Source of the DNA: Spirosoma spitsbergense DSM 19989
GTDB taxonomy: Bacteria; Bacteroidota; Bacteroidia; Cytophagales; Spirosomataceae
Reading direction: 5' to 3'
Assembly (NCBI RefSeq): GCF_000374085.1
Contig: NZ_KB893466.1
Coordinates: forward strand, 30,714 to 88,958
Length of the DNA stretch: 58,245 nucleotides
In this document: positions 42,729-50,102 of the stretch, in pieces
Position numbering within the stretch: position 1 is the stretch's first letter
Layout of the letters: each line of letters begins with the position of its first letter
The notes under the pieces: model-generated
Told to the model about the DNA's origin: nothing
The model's input: only the letters and a program-made list of their open reading frames with translations
The model's database searches: none
Program-made: the position numbers and the translations under genes

Positions 42729-43697
42729 TTAGAGAATTATTAAAGAGGAATTTGTAAAATCGTCGGTGGTGCTCTGGCCGGTTTTTGGTAGGCTGGCCTG
42801 GTGATAGCCTGGCCAGAGCTCGGTGGTGGCCGTGGCTTTTAGGTAGTCCTGGAGCTCGGAAAGATAAAACTGGCCATCCTGGTAGAGTTGCCGCTTTTGG
42901 GTGCCTTTGTTGGTCTCACTCGGAGCCACTTCCTCCATAGTACCGTTTTTACTACGGCGCTCGGTAATGCCGGAAACATCCAGCGTTAAAGGGAGATAAG
43001 GATAAGCCTCAAATAGCGCCATGTGAGCCAGCGCTGGCCGGATGGCATCCAGTAGAGCCTGCTCTGGCTCGGTGAACGTATAGGCCGAATTTGCCCACTT
43101 TGCTTTTAGATCCGTATAAACCGGCTCCGTTAGGACTGGCTTAATATAGGTTTGTTCGGCTCTCCGAACGTAAGTAATGAGCTGCTCAAATAGTCGGCTT
43201 TTGCGCCCTAGTGTGGGTAAATGTTCGGCCAGCTCGGAGGCCGAACGAATCCAGAGCTTTTGGCGCTTTTTATAGGCTGCTGAATCCAGCCAGGCCGGTG
43301 GCCGGATCTGTTCCACTGCCATCCAAAAGTTTTCCTGTGCTAAATCCAGCATGGCCAGGTTAGCCTCACGGCTATCCACATACTCCCACTTAGCCACGGC
43401 CACCGTGTTTTGGGTGTTTAGCTTTTGAATCCCTAAATCACTGGCTCGGAGTTTTAGGTGTGGAAAAGCCATCTCATAACAGCGCCAACTCATGCACGAA
43501 TTAGCCAGATAAAGTAAATCGGCCTCCGGAGAGCCTGCCACTGGATTGCCTAAACCGGCCAGGTAGGCCATTAGCTCCTGGCCTACCTGGTCGACAAACC
43601 AGCGCTCGGAAAAGTTGGCAAATGGCTCCACCGTGGCAAAGTCCAGTTTTGCCTGGATGCCTCCCAGGTGTTGCTTTAAAATCTCTCTGTTTAGCAT
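42729..43697 (-). CDS. Phage protein downstream of portal (DUF6712-like)
   Basis: 322 residues, soluble, Trp/Leu/Ala-rich helices (MLNREILKQHLGGIQAKLDFATVEPF ...). It overlaps the portal stop by one base. From memory the start and position are like the DUF6712 proteins that follow portal genes in Bacteroidota phages; this is not certain. Likely a head-tail connector or adaptor. Confidence 0.6.
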   Translation of the reverse strand: MLNREILKQHLGGIQAKLDFATVEPFANFSERWFVDQVGQELMAYLAGLGNPVAGSPEADLLYLANSCMSWRCYEMAFPHLKLRASDLGIQKLNTQNTVAVAKWEYVDSREANLAMLDLAQENFWMAVEQIRPPAWLDSAAYKKRQKLWIRSASELAEHLPTLGRKSRLFEQLITYVRRAEQTYIKPVLTEPVYTDLKAKWANSAYTFTEPEQALLDAIRPALAHMALFEAYPYLPLTLDVSGITERRSKNGTMEEVAPSETNKGTQKRQLYQDGQFYLSELQDYLKATATTELWPGYHQASLPKTGQSTTDDFTNSSLIIL

Positions 43698-44968
43698 TAT
43701 GCTCCGTGGTTTACTACTGCCTGTTTTCCGGTTGGATTTTTGTCCAGGGTGGTAAGTTGTACCTCCTTAAAGGCCGGTATTAGATCCTTATAGCCCATCA
43801 CTCGGAGCGCCATCTGGATAGGCTCCAGTAAAATCTGCCTTTGTACCGGCGTTCTAAAATGTTGCTGGTAGTCGGCCACCGTCCGTACCTGGCTGCCAGA
43901 GTCTCCGGATTTGCTGCCAGGTGTTACGCCACCCAAAACCGGCAGGATCCCCACCGCGTTGGTAATGGAGATGTTAGCCATCTCCCAAACCTTTGCATAG
44001 GCATCGTCGGAGTTTTCGTTTTTCATTGGCACCACATCGATACTTTCCAGCGCTTTGCCATCGTCGGCCCGTAGGTAGCGCACCAGGAGGGATTTATTAA
44101 CGTTCTCCACTCCGGAGAGCCATGTTTTGAGGTTTTCCCCAAAGGATGCCCATTTTTTACGGATGGCCTCCGGCTCCAGATCCCTGCCGCCCTCCTGGTC
44201 AAAATAATCCTTTGGCATCTTGATAAGGTACTTAATGTTGTACCCGTTTTTGAGGCCGGATTTGTGGAATAAGGGTATTAGGTTGGCCACCTCTATCCAG
44301 TCCCTGGAGCACCACCAGGAGGGAAAAGCATAAAATGGATTGCCAGAGATGTGCTCCCGGCTGTGGAAAATACTCACCACGTTCCGCTTTGGATCCGCTC
44401 GGTTAAAGGCCTGTATTTTCTCACTCTGGCCAGTCTTTCCCCACCCCTCACCAAAGGAGGAATTTTGTAGGTAATGCTGGACTTTGTTGGCCACCGGCCT
44501 GCCAATTCGCGTGGTGAATCCATCCGAGATGGAAAGCAGCGGCAGGCCATCCGGTGTAAACTCAAAGCGCGTAAAGTGGTTGGCATTTGTTACCCGCTCG
44601 TTAATGGCTGCTATGGCATAATTCTGGAGCTCCGTCTGGTACAACCAATCTTTTAAACGCTCATCCATGTACGGCTCCAGGTGGGTGGTTTTTCCCTCAT
44701 GTACCTGGTTGAAAAAGCCTACTCCAGTGCCAAAAATCATATCCCTGGTGGCCTCCAGGAGCGGCCTCACCTGGTTGTTTTGTTCTACCAGCCTGGCCAT
44801 TTTGTTTGGCTGGTTATCCTCCGGCCCCCACGGAATATGATCTAAACCGTTTTGGTGAGTCAGGAGCAGACTGGAGCCAAAAACCTGATCCCGGCCATTT
44901 ACTAGCTGGAGCACCGCCCCGTTTTTCTCACTCGGTATTAAAAAAGCATTCTCACTAATTGACTCCAT
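43697..44968 (-). CDS. Probable portal protein
   Basis: 423 residues. Portal-like features: an N-terminal acidic region; LEATRDMIFGTGVGFFNQV resembling the DNA-packaging wing; SIFHSREHISGNPFYAFPSWW; a central helical clip/stem part; and C-terminal VADYQQHFRTPVQRQILLEP like the crown region of portals. The portal forms the ring through which DNA is packaged by terminase. It is more than 25 kb from the terminase genes, which is atypical. Confidence 0.72.
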   Translation of the reverse strand: MESISENAFLIPSEKNGAVLQLVNGRDQVFGSSLLLTHQNGLDHIPWGPEDNQPNKMARLVEQNNQVRPLLEATRDMIFGTGVGFFNQVHEGKTTHLEPYMDERLKDWLYQTELQNYAIAAINERVTNANHFTRFEFTPDGLPLLSISDGFTTRIGRPVANKVQHYLQNSSFGEGWGKTGQSEKIQAFNRADPKRNVVSIFHSREHISGNPFYAFPSWWCSRDWIEVANLIPLFHKSGLKNGYNIKYLIKMPKDYFDQEGGRDLEPEAIRKKWASFGENLKTWLSGVENVNKSLLVRYLRADDGKALESIDVVPMKNENSDDAYAKVWEMANISITNAVGILPVLGGVTPGSKSGDSGSQVRTVADYQQHFRTPVQRQILLEPIQMALRVMGYKDLIPAFKEVQLTTLDKNPTGKQAVVNHGA

Positions 44969-44971
44969 AAA

Positions 44972-45271
44972 TTAAAAAGTATGTACCACTCGTAGGCCGT
45001 TATAGTGTGTAATGAGGTCTATACAGATCTCAAAGGGTTTGTTATTGTTCTCTAGGTTCTCCAGGAGTAAAACGTGGTTTAAATTGATGTTCCCCCGGTA
45101 GCCACGCTCTCCAGGTAAGTTTTTGCTGCATTTGCGTACTCTGGCCTTTTGGCCCACCGTGCTATCCTTTTTTACGTACTTAAGGCCGAACGTATGCACC
45201 TGGCCGCTGCCTCTGGTATCCTGGTGGATTTCGGCAAACATGGCCCTCCTGGTGATTGTATTAGAGGCCAT
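44972..45271 (-). CDS. Small phage protein upstream of portal
   Basis: 99 residues, basic (MASNTITRRAMFAEIHQDTRG ...), with a beta-like C-terminal part (KPFEICIDLITHYNGLRVVHTF). No membrane segment or domain recognised. It overlaps the upstream gene by 11 bp and precedes the portal start by 3 bp. Confidence 0.6.
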   Translation of the reverse strand: MASNTITRRAMFAEIHQDTRGSGQVHTFGLKYVKKDSTVGQKARVRKCSKNLPGERGYRGNINLNHVLLLENLENNNKPFEICIDLITHYNGLRVVHTF

Positions 45272-45464
45272 AAGTTAAGCGTTTGCTGGCCGAAACGGCA
45301 GGCTCCAGGACTCGGTAATAATGGCCGGAGGCCAGGGTAATATGGCTCACCTGGTCAGGCTTCGCCATATCCTGCTCCACCGTGGCCACGTACTCCGGAT
45401 TGATGTCCACGGTTCGGCTAGGCCCGTCCGAGTCAGTAATAAATTTGATAAGTTTTAAGGCCAT
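45261..45464 (-). CDS. Small phage protein
   Basis: 67 residues, beta-like (LKLIKFITDSDGPSRTVDIN ... HITLASGHYYRV). It overlaps the next gene by 11 bp. A leader element lies 58 nt upstream. Unknown role. Confidence 0.6.
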   Translation of the reverse strand: MALKLIKFITDSDGPSRTVDINPEYVATVEQDMAKPDQVSHITLASGHYYRVLEPAVSASKRLTYGL

Positions 45465-45521
45465 CGGCTCTGGTTGTTTTTAAGTTGGTGGCTCAAAGTT
45501 GCGCCCTGGAGCCACCACTGG

Positions 45522-45528
45522 AAAGGAC
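45522..45528 (-). promoter_or_regulatory. GTCCTTT leader element (e)
   Basis: Minus strand AGTCCTTTCCAGTGG, 58 nt before the start at 45464, at the stop codon of the upstream gene (45536). Confidence 0.55.
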
Positions 45529-45535
45529 TGTTTTG

Positions 45536-45967
45536 TTAGGGTAATAAGCCTTTTATTTTACCCGCTATGTAGAGCGCTACGGCCATCCTCATGGCCCAAA
45601 CCTCCAGCCTGGCCTGCTTCGTTTTTAGGGTTTGCTCACCGAGTAACTGCTTTGTGGTGGTGAGCTCTCCGGAGAGTTTTGTGGTGGTGAGCTTGTACGC
45701 CTGGAGCTCTCCAGCCTGCCGCTGGTTTATGGCCTCCTGTTCCGAGATTTGCGCTTTGTAAACCACCTCTCTCTTAATAGCCCAGTCCAGTTTTATAAGA
45801 TCCTGGTGGATGTTTTTGGCGTTATGGATGTAATCCACGGCCACGGCCAGGCTATCGGTGGAGCACCTGTTTTTTGTATCGTTCGTTGATTGTCCGCATA
45901 GTTTCAAGCTCATTAAGAGCAGCGGCAGAATCCAGCGCGTTTTTTTCACGGAAAAATAAAAGCTCAT
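45536..45967 (-). CDS. Candidate outer spanin-like / membrane coiled-coil protein
   Basis: 143 residues. N-terminal hydrophobic segment ILPLLLMSLKLCGQS has a Cys at a lipobox-like place, though Leu rather than Gly/Ala precedes it. Then a coiled coil (about 65-115; SGELTTTKQLLGEQTLKTKQA) and a C-terminal hydrophobic patch. It starts inside the upstream gene in a different frame (116-bp overlap), like nested Rz/Rz1 spanin genes. Spanin assignment is a hypothesis. Confidence 0.5.
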   Translation of the reverse strand: MSFYFSVKKTRWILPLLLMSLKLCGQSTNDTKNRCSTDSLAVAVDYIHNAKNIHQDLIKLDWAIKREVVYKAQISEQEAINQRQAGELQAYKLTTTKLSGELTTTKQLLGEQTLKTKQARLEVWAMRMAVALYIAGKIKGLLP

Positions 45968-46226
45968 TTTGTAGGTGTTTTATAGTTATGTTTCTTTCGG
46001 ATAGTACGGCGCTCCATCTCACCGAGTCGGCAAAGGATTGAGCCGTGGCATTTGTTCGGAGTAGCGTGGCTCTTTCATCCTGGCAGGCCTGGAGCTCTCC
46101 CTGGCCGGTAAATCGACTAATGAGCCAGGTGGCACCAATACCGATGGCCACGGCCACCAGCTCCCAAATAAAGCGGCTGGAATTGCCCTTTATAAATTCC
46201 CAGATAGTACTTAAAAACTGTTTCAT
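45852..46226 (-). CDS. Candidate inner spanin-like protein
   Basis: 124 residues: one N-terminal membrane helix (about 19-38; IWELVAVAIGIGATWLIS), then a periplasmic-looking coiled coil (QACQDERATLLRTNATAQSF ... LFFREKNALDSAAALNELE). This is the standard layout of an Rz-type inner spanin; the next gene is nested out of frame in its 3' end. A leader element lies 33 nt upstream, just after cassette 3. Confidence 0.5.
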   Translation of the reverse strand: MKQFLSTIWEFIKGNSSRFIWELVAVAIGIGATWLISRFTGQGELQACQDERATLLRTNATAQSFADSVRWSAVLSERNITIKHLQNELLFFREKNALDSAAALNELETMRTINERYKKQVLHR

Positions 46227-46258
46227 GGCTCAAAGGTGGCCACCGGCCTGGCCAGCCA

Positions 46259-46265
46259 AAAGGAC
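46259..46265 (-). promoter_or_regulatory. GTCCTTT leader element (f)
   Basis: Minus strand GTCCTTTTGG, directly after a terminator T-run, 33 nt before the start at 46226. It marks the downstream edge of cassette 3. Confidence 0.55.
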
Positions 46266-46266
46266 A

Positions 46267-46294
46267 TAAAAAAAGCCCTCCTGAATGGAGGGCT
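46267..46294 (-). terminator. Terminator after cassette 3
   Basis: AGCCCTCC, 5-nt loop, GGAGGGCT; on the minus strand the stem is followed by a T-run. It isolates the cassette transcript from the spanin-like genes. Confidence 0.85.
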
Positions 46295-46316
46295 CAAAAC
46301 TCGATAGTCGTACTTA

Positions 46317-46931
46317 CTAGGTATTGTCTCGTTCTCTGTTCCTTCGTTCTGATTTGATTCGCTCTATAGTTAATAGAGAGTGATGCATCTGACCAAAAGT
46401 AAACACATTGGAAACCAAGTTAGGAATAATGAGCAAACCCCAAAAGCCTAAAAAAGACAGAATGAAAACAAGTAGAGCATTAACAGAATCCACCGTGATT
46501 TGAGAATTTGATTTGAACTCAAACTTGTTTAGAAAAGTGATCAAGAAAGCTGCAATAAAAGCGGCTAATTGTAAAAGTATAGAGAATGCAAAGACCCCAC
46601 TGAGTTTTTGAAAAATGGTAGATTTTTTTCCTGCATTTTTTCTGGTCATAGCTTTAAGTAGACTTCCATTACCAAAGCCTACAATAAGTGCATATCCTCC
46701 TAAGTTGAATCCTAGTAAATTTGGAAAAACGGCCATTATCTGTTCGGTCCAGAATATTAAAATTTCATAAAAAGATTTAGAGGAGAGCCAAGTTATGACT
46801 AATGTAGTGACAGCAAGCGCAATGCTTACCCAAAAAGGTATAGACTCTCCAATCTCTTTAGCATCATATGCATGCATAATGCCCTTGTAGCTGAATGGAT
46901 GGTCTTTTTTGATTTGATCGTTATCATTCAT
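46317..46931 (-). CDS. Cargo cassette 3: four-helix membrane protein
   Basis: 204 residues, AT-rich coding. Four hydrophobic helices: about 32-48, 65-90 (containing FPNLLGFNLGGYALIVGFGN), 110-130 and 148-172. The GFxxGGYAxxxGFGN segment recurs in membrane proteins encoded next to defence genes, as far as I recall. The start overlaps the upstream gene's stop by 8 bp, so the two proteins are probably made in fixed ratio. Tetra-spanning effector paired with a soluble sensor is the scheme of Kiwa, but I see no direct homology to KwaA. Confidence 0.65.
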   Translation of the reverse strand: MNDNDQIKKDHPFSYKGIMHAYDAKEIGESIPFWVSIALAVTTLVITWLSSKSFYEILIFWTEQIMAVFPNLLGFNLGGYALIVGFGNGSLLKAMTRKNAGKKSTIFQKLSGVFAFSILLQLAAFIAAFLITFLNKFEFKSNSQITVDSVNALLVFILSFLGFWGLLIIPNLVSNVFTFGQMHHSLLTIERIKSERRNRERDNT

Positions 46932-47811
46932 CGTTGTTGTTATATCGTTGTGTTACCTCCATAAATATAACATTTTTTAGGTTATCTTCAGATGTTGCCA
47001 TTGCCTTATTTCTTTCAGGATGCTCCTTTGTAACTATGGTTTTAGTTTTTCCTTGAGCATTTTTGATCTTAGCCCTAACTTGACCATTTTCAACAGCAAG
47101 TTTTAAGCTGCCTCTGATCAGCTTTGTATTCATATTTATTGATTCATTCTTCTCTGCCTGAAAATCTAAACTAGCCTCACTTACATTAGAATCCTTCAAT
47201 TCATCGTCCAGCCAGTTACCTGCTTCGTCGCCAATATCGTCTGCATTGGTGTATGACACACTAATGTGGAGTTTCTCTACTTTATCTGCATTAAATATCT
47301 CTTCAAATACGTCTTGTGATTGCTGAACTATGACAGAAAAATCTTCATCACTACTAAGGACTTTGGGTATTGCTTTTATGAAGAAATCGTAAGCATTCTT
47401 TATAGTAAAATCTGAGGATAGTTTTAGGGCAAAACGGTGAGCTTGTGGAATAAAAACATACTCTGTTTCTTGCTTGTTGGGAAATAAACCACTTTCTAAG
47501 TTCATTGTAATGTCCTCTCTCGTAATTACGTTAACCCAAGCGTTATTTTCCAAGTCAGTAAAACGAGTTATCTTGCCGTAATAGAACTCTTTTCCATCAA
47601 TCTTTTCTGGAAACATTGTTCTTATAAATGCTCTTTTCCCTCTGCCAACATGCTCTGTGATAGTGTTATTAAACAAATCCTGGAAAATTTCTCTGTAAGC
47701 TGTTTCACCTCTTCTTCTATCAGAAATTATTTTGATGTTTAAAAGCAGATAGGTAAACGGTATTTGCTTGGGTTTCTTAGGTCCATCTTTTGTTCTTCTT
47801 AGGAGAGCCAT
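46924..47811 (-). CDS. Cargo cassette 3: DUF4747-like soluble protein
   Basis: 295 residues, AT-rich. Segments resembling DUF4747 as I remember it: LLLNIKIISDRRRGETAYREIFQ at the start, FYYGKITRFTDLENNAWVNV near 78, FIPQAHRFALKLS near 118, KLHISVSYTNADD near 182 and LAVENGQVRAK near 239. No nuclease or nucleotide-binding motif is apparent. It overlaps the membrane-protein gene by 8 bp. Two copies of the repressor-operator 9-mer lie in its promoter region. Candidate sensor of a two-gene defence or exclusion system. Confidence 0.6.
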   Translation of the reverse strand: MALLRRTKDGPKKPKQIPFTYLLLNIKIISDRRRGETAYREIFQDLFNNTITEHVGRGKRAFIRTMFPEKIDGKEFYYGKITRFTDLENNAWVNVITREDITMNLESGLFPNKQETEYVFIPQAHRFALKLSSDFTIKNAYDFFIKAIPKVLSSDEDFSVIVQQSQDVFEEIFNADKVEKLHISVSYTNADDIGDEAGNWLDDELKDSNVSEASLDFQAEKNESINMNTKLIRGSLKLAVENGQVRAKIKNAQGKTKTIVTKEHPERNKAMATSEDNLKNVIFMEVTQRYNNNDE

Positions 47812-47884
47812 AATCTAGTAAGGTACTGATTTTGATATATATGAGGGATGTGTCGCCTTTCAAGTTGTAAACTTCGTGTTGGCG

Positions 47885-47926
47885 ATATTGTAAAAGTATT
47901 GCAAGGTAACACTTTGGACAAAAGTA
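47885..47926 (-). promoter_or_regulatory. Cassette 3 promoter with repressor-type 9-mers
   Basis: TACTTTTG on the minus strand (47919-47926) fits the TAnnTTTG box. Downstream of it, ATATTGTAA (47885-47893) and GTATTGCAA (47896-47904), on the plus strand, are direct repeats 11 bp apart and match the 9-mers in the repressor control region (52186-52308). Confidence 0.45.
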
Positions 47927-47955
47927 GGTTTAAATTCAAATTTTTCAAGCATGTA

Positions 47956-48246
47956 CTACGGTTGTTTACGTTCTGCTTTGATCTCTTGAAGCATTTCTAT
48001 CAGGTCAATCTGGCCAGGTGTGAGTTTTTCGGCCTCTTTTTTCATTGTTATTTTCTTTATGGCATCATTTTGAGCTTTTTCTAGGATGGCCTGCGAGATG
48101 AATCTGTTTTGATTCTTCACTGTAGCCAGTATGGCAGCGGCCTCCAGAGTTATCTGTGGGGAGATGGCCTTTGATGGCACCGCTTTACGACCGGAACCAG
48201 CTGGCCTTACTTTCTTCGATCCATCTTTATTGTATCCCTTTGGCAT
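47956..48246 (-). CDS. Small early phage protein, possible DNA-binding
   Basis: 96 residues, very basic N-terminus (MPKGYNKDGSKKVRPAGSGRK) followed by helices (PQITLEAAAILATVKNQNRF, ISQAILEKAQ). The layout of basic tail plus short strand and two helices is reminiscent of ribbon-helix-helix DNA-binding proteins. Located just upstream of cassette 3 on the same strand. Function unknown. Confidence 0.55.
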   Translation of the reverse strand: MPKGYNKDGSKKVRPAGSGRKAVPSKAISPQITLEAAAILATVKNQNRFISQAILEKAQNDAIKKITMKKEAEKLTPGQIDLIEMLQEIKAERKQP

Positions 48247-48300
48247 GGTGGTTTTGTGTCTTAGTACAAGTGTAATGAGAAAGTAAGGCCAGGCCGTGTT

Positions 48301-48519
48301 TTAAGCTCTCCATAGTTTGGTGGAAATCTTCCCGGCCATCGTTGGGACTACTTCCGGCCCGTATTGGCCTCCTGGCTCATCCGCTGGCCATTTTCGGCAT
48401 TTGCTACAAGTGCATTTACTGGCCTGGCTGGCCGCTGGCCGGTAAGGAATCAGTAAACTATCTTGTACCTCCTGGTAATCCTGTATTTGTTCGGCTGTTA
48501 ATTGGGTGGTGTTGATCAT
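48301..48519 (-). CDS. Small Cys-containing phage protein
   Basis: 72 residues with a CTCSKC cysteine cluster (about 36-41), which could bind zinc, and an N-terminal helix (LTAEQIQDYQEVQDSLL). Between ssb and the basic small protein in the early block. Unknown function. Confidence 0.5.
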   Translation of the reverse strand: MINTTQLTAEQIQDYQEVQDSLLIPYRPAASQASKCTCSKCRKWPADEPGGQYGPEVVPTMAGKISTKLWRA

Positions 48520-48569
48520 AGAGCAAAAGGATGGCCAGCCCTAGAGTAAGAGCTGGCCAGGCTGAATGG

Positions 48570-48977
48570 TTAAAAAGGTAAATCGTTATTTTCCTCATCT
48601 CCTGCCGTGGCTGGAGCAGCGGCCACTGGAGCCGTGGCCGCTGGCCGCTCATCGTTGGGCGAATATCCCAGGGAGATGTTTTGTACTTGAATCCGGATGG
48701 CTCCGTGGTGCCTGCCATCTTTCTCATAAACCCGAACGGATGGTTTGCCCTCCACCAGTACCTCCCGGCCTTTGGTGAGCCAGGAAACTACTTTAAAAAA
48801 CCGCTCCTGCTCGGTGTTGCAGTCGTACCAAATTACCCGTTCTACTTTGGTGCCATTTCCGTCTTTATAACTCTCATCCACGGCCAGGGAAAAGGCTACA
48901 AATTTGCGGCCCTGGTGGTCTATAATTCTGGCATCCTGGCCAATTCGGCCAATAACTTGTAACTGGTGAAGTTTCAT
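48570..48977 (-). CDS. ssb: Single-stranded DNA-binding protein
   Basis: 135 residues with an OB fold: VIGRIGQDARII, FVAFSLAVDESYKD, VIWYDCNTEQERFFKVVSWLTKGREVLVEG, then an Ala/Pro linker and the acidic tip ENNDLPF, which binds partner proteins. Phage-encoded SSB supports replication or recombination. It directly follows (1 bp gap) the next early gene. Confidence 0.92.
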   Translation of the reverse strand: MKLHQLQVIGRIGQDARIIDHQGRKFVAFSLAVDESYKDGNGTKVERVIWYDCNTEQERFFKVVSWLTKGREVLVEGKPSVRVYEKDGRHHGAIRIQVQNISLGYSPNDERPAATAPVAAAPATAGDEENNDLPF

Positions 48978-49232
48978 TTATTTGGTTGGTTGAAAAATTA
49001 CGCTTTGTTGACTGGCAAAAATTTGCCCCTGGAGCTTAAAAATTACGCTTTGTTGTTCCTGGCAGTAGTCAACCATATTGGCCAGCATATCCTTTAAAGC
49101 GTTGGCTTGTTGGCCGTTGATTGCTCCCTTTAAAAATCCGGCCTCTATGCACCTGGTTAGGTTGCCGGTGGGTGCCAGATCCTGCTTAATGGCCTGGAGT
49201 TCTCTGGTACTTGGTACGGTTGTTTTTCCCAT
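48978..49232 (-). CDS. Small early phage protein
   Basis: 84 residues, helical (TRELQAIKQDLAPTGNLTRC, QQANALKDMLANMVDYCQEQ). Its stop abuts the ssb start, so the genes are probably cotranslated. No domain recognised. Confidence 0.55.
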   Translation of the reverse strand: MGKTTVPSTRELQAIKQDLAPTGNLTRCIEAGFLKGAINGQQANALKDMLANMVDYCQEQQSVIFKLQGQIFASQQSVIFQPTK

Positions 49233-49244
49233 CTCTTTAGGTGT

Positions 49245-49586
49245 TTACTGGTTAATAATTTGGTCTTTTACCTCTGCGTACTCTACCACGCTGCCGGTGG
49301 TAATTCCCTGTACTATCTGGAGCGTTTTGGCCAGCATCTCCAGGTTTTGGCATCCTGCCAACTGCCTGCCAAACTCCAGCAATACGTTACGGCTGGCCAG
49401 GTAAAGCCCCCGCTCCGGTGGTGCAAGGTCGGCCAGGATCCGGCCCCGGCTTTTATCCGCTGCTTTCTGGATTGGGTCTTTAATTGGCAGGCTGGCCAGG
49501 AGCAAAAGAGCCAGCTCCTGGAGGTGGGTGTTTACGATAACCCGCTCTTTTGCGGAGCCAGTAAGTGGTGGCTTATTTAGTTGCAT
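49245..49586 (-). CDS. Small early phage protein
   Basis: About 113 residues from ATG 49586 (MQLNKPPLTGSAKERV), chosen because the longer frame would overlap the small membrane gene. Helical, Leu/Ala-rich (LQELALLLLASLPIKDPIQK, LLEFGRQLAGCQNLEMLAK). No domain recognised; 12 bp upstream of the next gene. Confidence 0.55.
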   Translation of the reverse strand: MQLNKPPLTGSAKERVIVNTHLQELALLLLASLPIKDPIQKAADKSRGRILADLAPPERGLYLASRNVLLEFGRQLAGCQNLEMLAKTLQIVQGITTGSVVEYAEVKDQIINQ

Positions 49587-49605
49587 AGTGGTAAGGTTTT
49601 GAGGG

Positions 49606-49749
49606 TTACTTTTTTGGTTTAAAACTGTCACCAGGCAGGAGAGCCACGCAAGCCAGCGCTAAAATGCCCACTATAATTATGACGGTGGCGAGTCCTAGAA
49701 TTAGGCCACAAAGAGCAGCTCCAGGAGTGAGAATTAAGAGTTTAAACAT
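49606..49749 (-). CDS. 47-residue hydrophobic micro-protein
   Basis: ATG 49749: MFKLLILTPGAALCGLILGL then more hydrophobic residues to about 39 and a basic tail DSFKPKK. It overlaps the upstream gene by 8 bp and precedes the next start by 19 bp, tight packing that supports a real gene. Membrane protein of unknown role. Confidence 0.5.
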   Translation of the reverse strand: MFKLLILTPGAALCGLILGLATVIIIVGILALACVALLPGDSFKPKK

Positions 49750-50098
49750 GAGTTGAATAGTTTAAAAATTTGGGTGAAAATCCGTTATCTACCAGGCTCT
49801 TATCTAATGAGTCCGAGAATGCTTGTAAATGGGGGTTTAACTCTATTGTCCGGAGTACTTTCCAGAATGCCACGGCCAGAGAGAGTGGCATTTTTACAGG
49901 GTATTGTTTAGCGTAATTTCGATGGTGCCAGGTAAGCATTTGGTTAGGAGTTATCCGGCCTCTCCACTCCACCAGCGTAATTTCCTCCAGGCTTAAGGTA
50001 TTTAGAGCGGCCTGTGTGCTGTATTCGCTTGGTGTGTGGATTAATTCTAACAGGGAGGCCATTCCGGCCTTATACGTGTAAATCGTAATCCGTTGCAT
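49742..50098 (-). CDS. Early phage protein
   Basis: 118 residues (MQRITIYTYKAGMASLLELI ...), with a Trp-rich middle (WRGRITPNQMLTWHHRNYAK) that may mediate binding. No domain recognised. Directly follows the next gene (4 bp). Confidence 0.6.
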   Translation of the reverse strand: MQRITIYTYKAGMASLLELIHTPSEYSTQAALNTLSLEEITLVEWRGRITPNQMLTWHHRNYAKQYPVKMPLSLAVAFWKVLRTIELNPHLQAFSDSLDKSLVDNGFSPKFLNYSTHV

Positions 50099-50102
50099 CT
50101 CC

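Noticed and set aside
46924-47811. Direct assignment of cassette 3 as Kiwa
   Set aside because: Gene order is reversed and the soluble protein looks like DUF4747, not DUF4868; only the general layout is similar.
47848-48084. 78-codon plus-strand frame upstream of cassette 3
   Set aside because: Overlaps the promoter region and the antisense of the 96-residue phage gene; Cys/Phe-rich translation without pattern.
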